64,000 nucleotides of DNA. Origin: CATQHD01 sp965202675. GTDB lineage: Bacteria; Actinomycetota; Acidimicrobiia; Spongiisociales; Spongiisociaceae. Position numbers and translations under genes: made by a program. Every line of letters begins with the position of its first letter. The first letter of the stretch is position 1. Positions 33,471 through 42,364 of the stretch are shown here, one piece after another. Location: assembly GCA_965202675.1 (NCBI GenBank), contig OZ241842.1, forward strand, positions 1,364,001 through 1,428,000, read 5' to 3'. Under the pieces are notes generated by a model. The model had not been told where the DNA came from and searched no databases. It saw only the letters and a program-made list of their open reading frames with translations.

Positions 33471-34619
33471 TTATCCATCTGCAACCAAACGGTATATCTC
33501 ATCGACTTCGGTGGAATCGACTCTCAGATAGTCTCTGAGGTCGTGCAGGTTCAGCAAGCCCTGTTCGGAACCCTGCAGCAGCTTGTCGACCGCTCCGCCG
33601 TATTCGTTGAAACGACGCCGGACGCGCCCGGGCGGAGCGCCGCGGGCAAACCCCTTGTCGCGATCCCAGCCTCCGGCCTTCTCGTCGACCAGTGCATACA
33701 GGGACCCCGGCGCCGCGCCGAGCTCGGTCAGCCTGATGGCCGCGGCCCGGATGCTCACCCCGAACCGGGAAGCCGCCTTCCTCGCCAGATCGAACCCTTC
33801 CAGTTCCTTCCCGTCCGTTTCTACAAACTCCAACACGGCCTTGCGAGGCAACAACGACGAAGCGGCCAGCTGCTCGCACCAGCGCTCCTCGTCGGCATCG
33901 ACAGCATCGGACGGCAACCGGCGAGCGAGTTGGAGGTCGCTGCATGCGGCGCCGTTGCGCAACGTCAGGTGGCCGAGTTCGTGGAAGGCAGTGAAAATGC
34001 GCGCCGCGGGGTTGTAGGCCGTGTTGACCGCAACAACCGGCGCCGCTTCGTCCCAGACCGAGAAGCCCCTGACACCGTCTCTGCCCAGCTCGAGAGCGAA
34101 TACGAACACGCCGCGCCGCTCGAGCCGTTCCCGCCACCAGCGCCACGCCTCCGCACTTGAATCCCAAGAAACGGACAGACCGGGGCTCACGCCCAGCCAT
34201 CGCCGCAACTGTTCGCCCGCCTGCTCTGCAGGCCCGCCGTCAAACCGAGGGAGGGCGACCTGCAACCCCCGCCGACCGCACAGAAAGGACAGCAGTTTCT
34301 GCAGTCGAACGGCCCGCCGCATCCAAAGGCGCTCCTGCGCGGACAGCTTGCGATCGGCCTGGCCCGCCGCCCGGCGCATGGCGGGCAACGGGGAAGCTTC
34401 CGGAACCCTGGGGGCGAAGAACAACGCACTCGGCCGCTTCAATGTCTTGACCAGCCTTGTGAACTCCCCCCGAGAGGGCTTGCCCGCACCCTCCATCCAA
34501 CCCTCGAGCGCAACGGCTTCCACCTTCAACTGCGCGGCGACCTCGCCCGTCGAGAGGCCGCTCTCCTCGACAGCCCAGCGAACCACCTCGCCGTTCACGG
34601 GTACAACCGACTTCGCCAT
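33471..34619 (-). CDS. ImmA/IrrE family metallopeptidase with N-terminal XRE-like domain
   Basis: This 382-residue protein has an N-terminal helix-turn-helix-like segment (VRWAVEESGLSTGEVAAQLKVEAVALEGW, residues about 13-41), a linker, and the ImmA/IrrE zinc-peptidase domain with FHELGH (HELGH at 213-217). DADEERWCEQLAASSLLP supplies the third ligand region. ATG 34619 follows GGAGGG. Relatives cleave repressors after a stress signal or act with toxin-antitoxin and mobile elements. It is high-GC, unlike the helicase 12 bases downstream, and follows the ADP-ribosylglycohydrolase-VWA gene. Confidence 0.88.
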   Translation of the reverse strand: MAKSVVPVNGEVVRWAVEESGLSTGEVAAQLKVEAVALEGWMEGAGKPSRGEFTRLVKTLKRPSALFFAPRVPEASPLPAMRRAAGQADRKLSAQERLWMRRAVRLQKLLSFLCGRRGLQVALPRFDGGPAEQAGEQLRRWLGVSPGLSVSWDSSAEAWRWWRERLERRGVFVFALELGRDGVRGFSVWDEAAPVVAVNTAYNPAARIFTAFHELGHLTLRNGAACSDLQLARRLPSDAVDADEERWCEQLAASSLLPRKAVLEFVETDGKELEGFDLARKAASRFGVSIRAAAIRLTELGAAPGSLYALVDEKAGGWDRDKGFARGAPPGRVRRRFNEYGGAVDKLLQGSEQGLLNLHDLRDYLRVDSTEVDEIYRLVADG

Positions 34620-34737
34620 CCGCCCTCCTCGGGTGACACGATAACGGACGGGCCTCCCGACCGGCTTCAGCATCCGTCGAAAGGGCCCCGTCCGTTTATC
34701 GGCCTGTTCAGGTTTCAGGGTTGGGCCCAGCGCATCC

Positions 34738-36468
34738 TCACTGCCGTTCGCGGCGGCGACGGTCCTCCTCGGCTTCCTTGACGCCCTCGAAGTAGTCGGC
34801 GGTCGAGCGCGACCGCCTCCTCTGACTGGACGATCTCCGGTAGGCGGACGTAGCGCGGGAGAACGACCTGAAGGAGCTCGCCGTACCTCGCGCGTCCGAC
34901 TCGTAGTTCTGGATGTTGCCCCGTTCGAAGCCGAGCCGCCCGGCTTCGCGGTAACTGTCCTGGTTGGCGCCCATGAACACGAACGACCAGCCCGCCTGCT
35001 TGCGCCGCTCGACCGCCGCGAACAGATCGGATCGCGACCAGCGGCGGCTGGCGTTCTCGAGCCCGTCGGTGAACACGACCACGGCCTGATCCTCAACGGA
35101 ACCGCCCGACTCCTCCAAGCGCCGGTCGACCGATTCGATCAGGGCGCCCAGCGCATCAAGGAGCGGCGTCGTACCGCGCGGCCGGTACCGGTCGAGGGTC
35201 AGATCGTCCACCTCGTCCAAGGGCCTGGCATCGTGGATCACCTCGAAGGGATCCTGGCTGTCGAACTGCACCAGGGTCAACCGGCAACCCCCCGGCTGTC
35301 GGCGCTGCTCGGCTGCGAATCGGTTGAACCCGCCGACCACATCCGCCTCCAGACCCTGCATCGACCCCGACCGGTCGATCAGGAACGAAACGTGCACCGG
35401 TGCATCTTCCGCCGTTGCCGTTTCCCCGGCGGACGCGGCGGCCGTGACGGGCTCGGCGGGCGGACGGCTGAGCCGGTCGGCTGTGTCCGTCATCTCGCCG
35501 AGGCGGTCGATCCGGGTCAACTCGGCGGGCCAAGCCTTCTCCCCGTACCGGGCGCCGAGAAAGGCCCCGGCCATGGCGGCGATGGTGTCGGCGTCGCCGC
35601 CCGCATTGACCGCAGCCAGCACCCCGTCTTCGGGAGAGCGGGCGTTGACCGCGCACCAGAAAGCGGCGGGTACGGCCTCGGTGGCGAGCGGACCGTTCTG
35701 CGCCGGCACCTCCTCGGCCCGCTGCGCCGAGGAATCGGCCGCCTTCGGACCCAACAACCCGGGAAGCTGCTTCAGGCGGGCGTCCACCCTCACGCCCCTG
35801 ACGGCGCGCTGGGCGAAACCGGAGCAAATTTCGGCCGCTTCCTCCAGCCAGGCGGAGTCGAGCGGTCCGCTCCCGCCTGCGGCCAGCGCCACCCCCGCGG
35901 CTGCGGCGGCCGCGGCGGACACGGCGGCCGGATGGCGGTGGGTGACCACCGCCGACAACGCCGCCTCGTAGGCCGCTCGGCGGGGATCGCCCGTCCATCG
36001 CAGACCGAAGGCGATGCAACGGACCGCGGCCGCGGTGCCAGCCGAACCCGGCGCCGCGGACCACCACGGAGTTCCCTCGCGTAGCGCCCGCCGGGCGGCG
36101 CCGGTGGCCCGGCTCGCAAAGCGGTGATGCACGCCCGCCAACCGACGCGCGAAGCGCGCCGGATGATCGACCGAGCCGGCCAGCACACTGTCGGCGGTGA
36201 TCAACGCGAGCAGGCTGTCCTCGCCCATCGCCGCCGGGCCGATGTGACCCGTGATGCGTCCGAAGCGGGCGGCGATCTCCTCTCGGCCGAGCCACTCGAC
36301 CGGCCGGCCGAGGGTCTCTCCGATCGCCGCCCCGATCAGGGCCCCTCGGGCCCGGTCCCGGGCGGCGGGCGCCGGTCGGGGACCGCCTATGGACGGCGAG
36401 CCGATAATCTCCGACACGGCCCGCGCCGCTTCGGCGCCGAACCGCGTTTCGAGGTCTTTCGTTGACAA
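34738..36468 (-). CDS. ADP-ribosylglycohydrolase-VWA domain fusion protein
   Basis: This 576-residue protein has two domains. Residues about 38-330 form an ADP-ribosylglycohydrolase (PF03747-like) domain: RDRARGALIGAAIGETLGRPVEW, then VNAGGDADTIAAMAGAFLGARYG with the metal-site Asp residues. Residues about 355-510 are a von Willebrand A domain with MIDAS VHVSFLIDRSGSMQ, a Thr in RGTTPLLDAL and VVFTDGLENAS. The tail is Arg/Ser-rich. The first domain would remove ADP-ribose from proteins or small molecules; the second binds partners through a metal. It is divergently transcribed from an NrtR-like gene, which is functional context for NAD/ADP-ribose metabolism. Confidence 0.9.
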   Translation of the reverse strand: MSTKDLETRFGAEAARAVSEIIGSPSIGGPRPAPAARDRARGALIGAAIGETLGRPVEWLGREEIAARFGRITGHIGPAAMGEDSLLALITADSVLAGSVDHPARFARRLAGVHHRFASRATGAARRALREGTPWWSAAPGSAGTAAAVRCIAFGLRWTGDPRRAAYEAALSAVVTHRHPAAVSAAAAAAAGVALAAGGSGPLDSAWLEEAAEICSGFAQRAVRGVRVDARLKQLPGLLGPKAADSSAQRAEEVPAQNGPLATEAVPAAFWCAVNARSPEDGVLAAVNAGGDADTIAAMAGAFLGARYGEKAWPAELTRIDRLGEMTDTADRLSRPPAEPVTAAASAGETATAEDAPVHVSFLIDRSGSMQGLEADVVGGFNRFAAEQRRQPGGCRLTLVQFDSQDPFEVIHDARPLDEVDDLTLDRYRPRGTTPLLDALGALIESVDRRLEESGGSVEDQAVVVFTDGLENASRRWSRSDLFAAVERRKQAGWSFVFMGANQDSYREAGRLGFERGNIQNYESDARGTASSFRSFSRATSAYRRSSSQRRRSRSTADYFEGVKEAEEDRRRRERQ

Positions 36469-36497
36469 GCAACCCTCCCTTCAAGGTATTAATCAAA

Positions 36498-36529
36498 TTG
36501 ACTATAACACCTTCCGATGTTATTGTAAA
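36498..36529. promoter_or_regulatory. Overlapping divergent promoters with a shared palindromic operator
   Basis: Rightward: TTGACT (36498-36503), 17 bases, TATTGT (36521-36526), for the Nudix regulator. Leftward: TTTACA (complement of 36524-36529), 17 bases, TATAGT (complement of 36501-36506), for the ADP-ribosylglycohydrolase-VWA gene. The spacer shared by both is filled by the inverted repeat ATAACA (36504-36509) and TGTTAT (36518-36523). One repressor dimer there would block both promoters, as NrtR proteins do at their own loci. Confidence 0.65.
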
Positions 36530-36565
36530 TTCGATAGAATCCAGGGCGCTATCCTGGGAGGACGC

Positions 36566-37441
36566 ATGACCGAGAACGCTTACGAGCCGAGGGACTACCC
36601 CCCCTTCGCGGTGACCGTCGATGTCGTGCTGATGACCGTCGTGGACGGCGAGCTGCGCCTGTTGTTGATCCAGCGGGGAATAGAACCTTTCAAGGACAGC
36701 TGGGCGTTGCCCGGCGGTTTCGTCCTCCCGGAGGAAGACCTCGACCATGCGGCGTCGAGGGAGCTGCTCGAGGAAACCGGCATCCATCATGACCAAGCCC
36801 ATATGGAGCAGCTAGGCGCCTACGGCCAGCCCGGCCGCGACCCCCGGATGCGGGTGGTTACGGTGGCGTACTGGGCTGTCGCCCCCCAGCTCAGAGAGGC
36901 ACCGAAGCCGTCTGCCTCTTTGTACCAGAACCCCATGCAATTCGCCCCATACAATTTCGTTACGGAAGTTATCACCCCCAAAGCATCCTTGGAGCGGGAT
37001 CCCCTGGAACCTCGCGCGGGCACCGACGCCGCTCATGCCGAGATGGTGAGGATGGCCGAGATCCAGAGCGGGCGGCTGACTCTGGCCTTTGATCACCGCC
37101 GGATCGCGAACGACGCGGTGAACACGCTCCGCGCCCGCTTGGAGACCACCACCCTCGCCCACCGCTTCTGCCCGCCCGAGTTCACCATCCGCCAGCTGCA
37201 GGCGGTGTACGAGGCGGTGTGGGACACCAAGCTGGATGCGGGCAACTTCTATCGCGACATGACGCACCGCAAGGGGTTCCTCATACCTGTCGAAGGCCGA
37301 ACTCCTTCCGGCGAGCGAGGCGGACGCCCGGCCCGACTGTGGAAAGCAGGGGAGTCGTCCAACCTCGACCGGCCCTACTACCGGTCGCCGGGCCGAATCA
37401 GGCGGGAAAGGCGGGGCGGAGGCGGCGGAAAGCGGCGCTGA
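36566..37441 (+). CDS. Nudix-domain regulator, NrtR-like (NAD metabolism)
   Basis: This 291-residue protein has an N-terminal Nudix domain and a C-terminal winged helix. The full Nudix box G-x5-E-x7-R-E-x-x-E-E-x-G is intact (GGFVLPEEDLDHAASRELLEETG, about residues 50-72). The domain is followed by LAFDHRRIANDAVNTLRARLETTTLAHRFCPPEFTIRQLQAVYEAVW, the characteristic NrtR linker and winged helix. ATG 36566 follows GGGAGGA. NrtR proteins repress NAD salvage or sugar genes and release DNA on binding ADP-ribose; an intact Nudix box suggests hydrolase activity is also possible. A basic, Gly/Arg-rich tail ends it. Confidence 0.88.
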   Translation: MTENAYEPRDYPPFAVTVDVVLMTVVDGELRLLLIQRGIEPFKDSWALPGGFVLPEEDLDHAASRELLEETGIHHDQAHMEQLGAYGQPGRDPRMRVVTVAYWAVAPQLREAPKPSASLYQNPMQFAPYNFVTEVITPKASLERDPLEPRAGTDAAHAEMVRMAEIQSGRLTLAFDHRRIANDAVNTLRARLETTTLAHRFCPPEFTIRQLQAVYEAVWDTKLDAGNFYRDMTHRKGFLIPVEGRTPSGERGGRPARLWKAGESSNLDRPYYRSPGRIRRERRGGGGGKRR

Positions 37442-37507
37442 GCCGGCCCCGGCAAGGCAGTGGATGCGGCCGCGTCGCGGGATCTAACGTCCAGAAGAAG
37501 CGCTCTG

Positions 37508-38866
37508 CTACTGCTGGGCCTGCGCCTCCCAAACGGGGCCGAGCTCGAGTATCGAGGCGCGCAGGGCGGCCACCCCCCTTTCCAGGTCGTTCGCTTCGAT
37601 GGTCAAGGCCGGGGTAAGGGTGACCGCGTCGCCCACCAGGGCGCTTCCGTGGTTCATGGCGCGGGCCAGAAACCCCCGCCGCCGCATGGCGTCCGGCAGG
37701 GAGCGGGACACGCCGGACGAAGGCGGGAAAGGCGTGCGGGTATCCCGATTCGACACCAACTCGATTCCCCGGCAGAGGCCCCGGCCCCGCACCTCGCCCG
37801 CCCAGGGCAGACCGTCGATCTGCTCGGAGAGCAGGCCGGACAGCAGCAGGCCCTTCTTCTCCGCCTGCTCGACCATCCCTTCGGCTTTGATCGCATCCAG
37901 CACCGCCAAGCCCGCCGCGCACGACTGGGCGCTCCCGCTGTAGGTGTGGACTTCGGCCATGCGGCGGTGCTCGGCGGCGACGGCGTCGGCCTTCGAACCC
38001 CGGATCAGGACGGCGCCCAGCGGTGCGTAGCCGCCCCCCAGACCTTTGGCCAGGGTGGTGAGGTCGGCCGTCACCCCCTCCCGGTCGAGCGCCAGGAAAG
38101 GTCCGGTGCGCCACATGCCGGTGATCACCTCGTCGGATATGAACAGCACCCCATGCCGGTCGCAGACCTCCCGGACCAGCCGCCAGTAGCCGCCGGGCGG
38201 GACCGCCATCCCGGTCGATAAGGCGATCGGCTCGGCGATGAAGGCCGAAACGGTGTGGGGGCCTTCGCCTTCGATGGCGGCGTCCAGGGCATCGGCGGCC
38301 CGGACGGCGGCCTCCTCCTCGGACAACCCGCGGTAGGGGCCCCGGTAGGTGACGGGGGCGGTTACCTTCCTGGCCCCCCTGAAGAGGTACGGTTCGTAGC
38401 TGCGGTTGATGTCCCAGCGCCCGGTCATCGACAGCGCCCCGGCGGTGGCGCCGTGGTAGCCGGGGGCGAGGCTGACCACCTTCCAGCGTTCGGGCTCGCC
38501 CCGGGCCAGGTGGTACTGGCGGGCGATTCGCAGGGCGATCTCGTTGGCCTCGCTGCCGCCCGAGGCGAACATGACCCTGTCCACCCCCTCCGGCGCCAGG
38601 GCGGCCAGCCGGCGGGCCAGCTGTTCCTGGGGAAGGGTGGTGCCGGCCGCCGTATGCATATAGGAGATGCGCCGCACCTGCTCCGCCAGGGCCCGGGCGA
38701 TGTCGGGGCGGCCCTGTCCGATGATCGCCGCCCCCGACACGCCGCTGGTGAGGTCGACGAGCTCGCAGCCGGCATCGTCCCACAGCCGGCAGCCCTGCGC
38801 CCGCACGAACAACGGGTATTCGTCGCCGGGGCTCCGATAGAAGACCGCCGACTCCGCGCCCTCCAC
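37508..38866 (-). CDS. Class III (omega) aminotransferase
   Basis: This 452-residue PLP enzyme contains LVDLTSGVSGAAIIGQGRPDI, VMFASGGSEANEIALRIARQ, GYHGATAGALSMTG, FIAEPI and LFISDEVITGMWRTG with the PLP-contacting Asp. It also has TTLAKGLGGGYAPLGAVLI with the Schiff-base Lys. It transfers an amino group from an omega- or beta-amino acid or amine to a keto acid. I use GTG 38866, two bases after the M20 hydrolase stop and where homology begins. Together they suggest stepwise breakdown of an amide- or peptide-linked amine. Confidence 0.92.
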   Translation of the reverse strand: MEGAESAVFYRSPGDEYPLFVRAQGCRLWDDAGCELVDLTSGVSGAAIIGQGRPDIARALAEQVRRISYMHTAAGTTLPQEQLARRLAALAPEGVDRVMFASGGSEANEIALRIARQYHLARGEPERWKVVSLAPGYHGATAGALSMTGRWDINRSYEPYLFRGARKVTAPVTYRGPYRGLSEEEAAVRAADALDAAIEGEGPHTVSAFIAEPIALSTGMAVPPGGYWRLVREVCDRHGVLFISDEVITGMWRTGPFLALDREGVTADLTTLAKGLGGGYAPLGAVLIRGSKADAVAAEHRRMAEVHTYSGSAQSCAAGLAVLDAIKAEGMVEQAEKKGLLLSGLLSEQIDGLPWAGEVRGRGLCRGIELVSNRDTRTPFPPSSGVSRSLPDAMRRRGFLARAMNHGSALVGDAVTLTPALTIEANDLERGVAALRASILELGPVWEAQAQQ

Positions 38867-38868
38867 GG

Positions 38869-40035
38869 TCAGGGGGACCGGTCGGCGGCTTCGGCCTGCA
38901 GCTGCTCGGCCAGGGCGGGGTCGGACGCGGCGTCTATGGCTGTCCACGCCATGGCCACCGCCCCGGAGATGACCGCCTGGTCGGCGGCGGGCCGGGCGGC
39001 GGCGGCGGTGAACCCGGGCTGGTGGTTCCCGGCGGGCAGCGAATCGATGCCGATAAAGGGGTGGATGGCGGGCAGGCGCAGGGATACATTGCCCATGTCG
39101 GTGGAGACCGGGGGAACCGATCCGTCGTAGAAGGTGCGCCCCAGCCGCTCGGCGTTGCGCCGGTACAGCCGGCCCAGCTCCGCATGATGCTCCAGATGGC
39201 TGTAGGGCGGATACGGGGAGGCGAGGGTCAGCTCCGCCCCCGCGGCCTTGGCGCCCGCCTCGAAGCAGGCCGCCACCCGCTCCCGCAGGGGCGCCAGGTC
39301 GTCAATGCGGGGCGTGCGGATCATGTAGGAGGCCTCTGCCAGCGCCGGGATGATGTTGGCCGCCTCGCCGGCCTTGGTCACATAACCATGCACCCGGTGG
39401 GCGGAGTCCAGGTGCTGGCGAAGCAGTCCGATGGCCACCTGCGCCACCACCAAGGCGTCGGCGGCGTTGATCCCCTGCTCGGGGAAGGCGGAGGCGTGGG
39501 CTTCCTTGCCCAGGTAGGAGACCTCCAGCCACTCGATGGCCAGCACCGGCGGGGCGGCCGCATCGAAGGGCGCCGGGTGGACCATCATGGCCAGATGCGC
39601 CGAGTCGAAGGCGCCGGCCTCCAGCAGCAGCACCTTGCCGCCGCCGGCTTCTTCCGCCGGAGTGCCCAGCACCACCACCTCTAGGCCGATGTCGTCGGCC
39701 ACCGCGGCCAGCCCCAGTCCGGCCCCCGCCGCCGCGGCGGCGATCACGTTGTGGCCGCAGGCATGTCCGATTCCGGGCAGGGCGTCGTACTCGGCGCAGA
39801 TCACAACCCGGAGCGGCCCGCCCCCGGCCGACGCCCGCAACGCGGTGGGCAGCCCTCCATAGCCGAGCTCCACCTCGAAACCGGCCTGTTCCAACGCATC
39901 GGCCACCGAAGCCGCCGACCGCACCTCCTCGAAGGCCGTCTCCGCATATCCATGGATGGCATGGCTCAGGGCGATGAGATCATCCCCGGCCTGCTCAACC
40001 ACCCGCTGCGCCTCGGCCTTGGCCTCAGAAACCAA
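38869..40035 (-). CDS. M20 family metallo-amidohydrolase
   Basis: This 388-residue enzyme is of the M20D/AbgB-type group. ISHAIHGYAETAFEE-like sequence at the start is followed by ICAEYDALPGIGHACGHN with metal ligands Asp and His. GTPAEEAGGGKVLLLEAGAF carries the catalytic Glu-Glu pair, and a dimerisation insert runs about 170-285. The end has PVSTDMGNVSLRLPAIHPFIGI with the last metal-site His. It hydrolyses an N-acyl or peptide-like amide bond. The start is TTG 40035 behind GGGAGG at a spacing of five. It is coupled to the aminotransferase downstream. Confidence 0.92.
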   Translation of the reverse strand: MVSEAKAEAQRVVEQAGDDLIALSHAIHGYAETAFEEVRSAASVADALEQAGFEVELGYGGLPTALRASAGGGPLRVVICAEYDALPGIGHACGHNVIAAAAAGAGLGLAAVADDIGLEVVVLGTPAEEAGGGKVLLLEAGAFDSAHLAMMVHPAPFDAAAPPVLAIEWLEVSYLGKEAHASAFPEQGINAADALVVAQVAIGLLRQHLDSAHRVHGYVTKAGEAANIIPALAEASYMIRTPRIDDLAPLRERVAACFEAGAKAAGAELTLASPYPPYSHLEHHAELGRLYRRNAERLGRTFYDGSVPPVSTDMGNVSLRLPAIHPFIGIDSLPAGNHQPGFTAAAARPAADQAVISGAVAMAWTAIDAASDPALAEQLQAEAADRSP

Positions 40036-40237
40036 AACTACCTCCCGAACAGATCACCCGCCCGATCCGCCGATAAGGGTAATGCGCCCTGAGCCGGTCC
40101 CTGTCAGAACGTGGATCAGTGACGGAACGGCGGCGATCAGCACCCTTCGAAAGCCAGCCCCGCCGTTCCCCTCAATCACCGTATCACCGGTCAGCAACCG
40201 ATCAAGTATGGCCGAACCTCGTGTCATTCCAGCTCGC

Positions 40238-40750
40238 CTACCAATTCTCCTTCGTACCTGTTTCCAGCACGAACCGTGCTTTCTCGCTACTCAGCATATC
40301 GAATACACTCGTATATTCTATCTCCAAAGCGGTGCACACATCGGGTATTTTGATCTTTTTACTATGTGGAGCCGATACTTCATGCGAGACGACCGTGTAT
40401 TTCCTAGCTAAGGCATAAGCAACAAGATCATAATCAGCACCCTTCAGAAAGCTGGCTTTGGCGAAATGGGAGTCATTAGATTGCTCAACCCATCGCGTAA
40501 CCTTTTCAAGGGCATTCCTTACAGTATGGTCGACTTCCAAGAAAAGGGTTGGACGCTCCTTTGCCCAAGCAACTAGCTCGTCTTGTTTGTCTCTGTATTC
40601 TAAGAGTTCCTTCTTGACGGCTTGTATGCTATAAACAACTCCTGCTCTATGAGCTTGATCAATCCAATCCCAAAATCCCGGACAAAAATCAAAACGATAG
40701 TGAAGGTTTTTAGCTTGTATAAAAACATTGGAGTCGAGGATGTACTTCAT
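40238..40750 (-). CDS. DUF4411 family protein (PIN-like nuclease fold)
   Basis: This 170-residue protein begins MKYILDSNVFIQAKN, the PIN-type first Asp in L-D-S-N. It keeps the later KGADYDLVAYALARKYTVVSHE block with Asp residues that would complete a metal site, as in DUF4411 proteins. Its ATG overlaps the stop of the ImmA/IrrE gene (TAATG), the common two-gene arrangement for this family, thought to be a toxin-antitoxin-like or defence pair. The DNA is markedly AT-rich, indicating transfer. RNase activity is inferred from the fold. Confidence 0.85.
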   Translation of the reverse strand: MKYILDSNVFIQAKNLHYRFDFCPGFWDWIDQAHRAGVVYSIQAVKKELLEYRDKQDELVAWAKERPTLFLEVDHTVRNALEKVTRWVEQSNDSHFAKASFLKGADYDLVAYALARKYTVVSHEVSAPHSKKIKIPDVCTALEIEYTSVFDMLSSEKARFVLETGTKENW

Positions 40751-41901
40751 TATAGTACTCCGATATGAGTAGCAAGATTATCGAACGTTTTGTGCTTTTT
40801 AATCTGAAGCATTTGGAAGGCATCTCGATAGAGAGTCTCTCCTGCGATAGTACTATTTATAATGGCATGCATAAAGGTTTTGCTTGCCCGTGCCGTTGTG
40901 GTGTGGTAAAAGTTACCACCGCCCTTGTCGCCGCTTTTGTCCGTCATCTTAAGCGCGCAGGTCTGTTCGGATTGATACTCTTCTCTAAAGGTGTCCCAGT
41001 CCAAGTATCCTGCATCGTGCAACCGATGCAGTATCACAAGGGTGCTCACCCTGAATCGGCGGGCCAGCTTCTGGAGTTCGTATGTGAGGCCTGCGTGCGG
41101 ATCGTAGGTTTCCTGCAAGGAGACCATAGGTACCAGAAGCTCGGCCGCGACTTCGTTGCACCATCTTTCTACCCGGTCTCCGATCCGCACGCCCAAATCC
41201 GCTCGGTCAAGGCCGGTCCTTCTTGTTGTTATATGCACGAGCTCATGGGCAAGGGTGAATATCTGTGCCCTCTTGGTGTCCGCGCCGTTCACGAAGACAA
41301 CGGGAGCGAAGTCGTCGACCAGCGAGAAGCCCCGGAACTCTTCGGGATCAAGCTTGCGATGGTTGTTATTGCCGACCACGCCGCTGACCATCACCAAGAC
41401 ACCCGCTTGTTCGGACCCTTCGACGAGCTGACGGAACTTTTCGCTCTCGCTCGCGGCTTGCTTCTCCGTAACCCGACCGAGCGCTTCCTCAATCCTGGCA
41501 GCTGCCTCTTCGGAAGAAGTATCCACATCGGAGGAACCCACCAAACCGACTTCGTCCAAGCCGTTGCTCAGGGCGTATCCTCTGTACCAGTCCTGACGCT
41601 GCTGGCACATGTAGATGGTATCGAGCAGGTCAGCGCTGGGACGATCGGCCCCACCGCCGGCTACTGTCCTGAAGTCCGGTATCGGCAACTTCTCGTCGGG
41701 CGGTTCCGGCAAAAAGAAGTAGCCGATCGGGGTATAGGTGGCCTTGGCATAGTTCTTGAGTTGGTTCAGCGTTGGCCTGGCCTCGCCCGATTCCCACTCC
41801 GAGAGCTTGGGGAACCTGCCCGTCAGATCCTTGAGGCCGCGGCCGGAGCGCTCACGCGCCCACGCGTACAGCTCCGCTTTGATTTCGACGCGGTAACCCA
41901 T
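40750..41901 (-). CDS. XRE-ImmA/IrrE family metallopeptidase, partner of DUF4411
   Basis: This 383-residue protein has an N-terminal lambda-repressor-like domain (LKDLTGRFPKLSEWESGEARPTLNQLKNYAKATYTPIGYFFL, about residues 23-64) and a middle region. The ImmA/IrrE domain has LAHELVH (HELVH at 219-223) and ERWCNEVAAELLVP. A C-terminal extension includes RRFRVSTLVILHRLHDAGYL. It probably represses its operon and cleaves itself or a partner under a trigger, controlling the downstream DUF4411 protein. The 3' third of the gene becomes AT-rich towards the partner. ATG 41901 has GGAGGA upstream. Confidence 0.9.
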   Translation of the reverse strand: MGYRVEIKAELYAWARERSGRGLKDLTGRFPKLSEWESGEARPTLNQLKNYAKATYTPIGYFFLPEPPDEKLPIPDFRTVAGGGADRPSADLLDTIYMCQQRQDWYRGYALSNGLDEVGLVGSSDVDTSSEEAAARIEEALGRVTEKQAASESEKFRQLVEGSEQAGVLVMVSGVVGNNNHRKLDPEEFRGFSLVDDFAPVVFVNGADTKRAQIFTLAHELVHITTRRTGLDRADLGVRIGDRVERWCNEVAAELLVPMVSLQETYDPHAGLTYELQKLARRFRVSTLVILHRLHDAGYLDWDTFREEYQSEQTCALKMTDKSGDKGGGNFYHTTTARASKTFMHAIINSTIAGETLYRDAFQMLQIKKHKTFDNLATHIGVL

Positions 41902-42364
41902 GACGGATCCTCCTCGGCCGAGACGTATACCTTCTGCGCTATCGGCTCTGCGCTGTCACGCCTACCAAAACGATAGCCGATGTCGACCGCGGCCGCCTTC
42001 TCGCACAGGTCGGGCCCACCAACCGCCAGAAGCACTTTGGACGGGCGCGGGGCCTGTCCCGTCCGTGAAGGTTCGGTATCGGTGCTCCACTGCTACGGGC
42101 CGGCAACCACCGCGGTTTTTACTGGTATCAGTTATACAGCAGAGGCATGACAAGATCAGTCCTTTCGTCGAAATTGTTTTGATCGCAAGGTTCGAAGGTG
42201 AAGAACACGTTCTCCAGCAGTTCATCGGAGTACGGAAAGAACAACGCCTGCGGCGAGGCGGCCGCCAGATCTCCTCCAGCACGGGGGCGTGACGTTCCTG
42301 CCGGTGGTCTGGTGTTGCTGAGCAACTGGGTTGCCGTTCGGCCGCCGCCGCGAAGGGGCGGGGG
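41902..42364. other. Gap with uncertain short reading frames
   Basis: There is no confident gene in these 463 bases. On the minus strand, a frame from GTG 42035 (LLAVGGPDLCEKAAAVDIGYRFGRRDS...) has coding-like composition but runs 79 bases into the ImmA gene. Another short frame ends at 42128 with ALFFPYSDELLENVFFTFEP, which could be the tail of a decayed gene. The patch 42110-42190 is AT-rich and may hold the promoter of the ImmA-DUF4411 pair. Confidence 0.4.
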
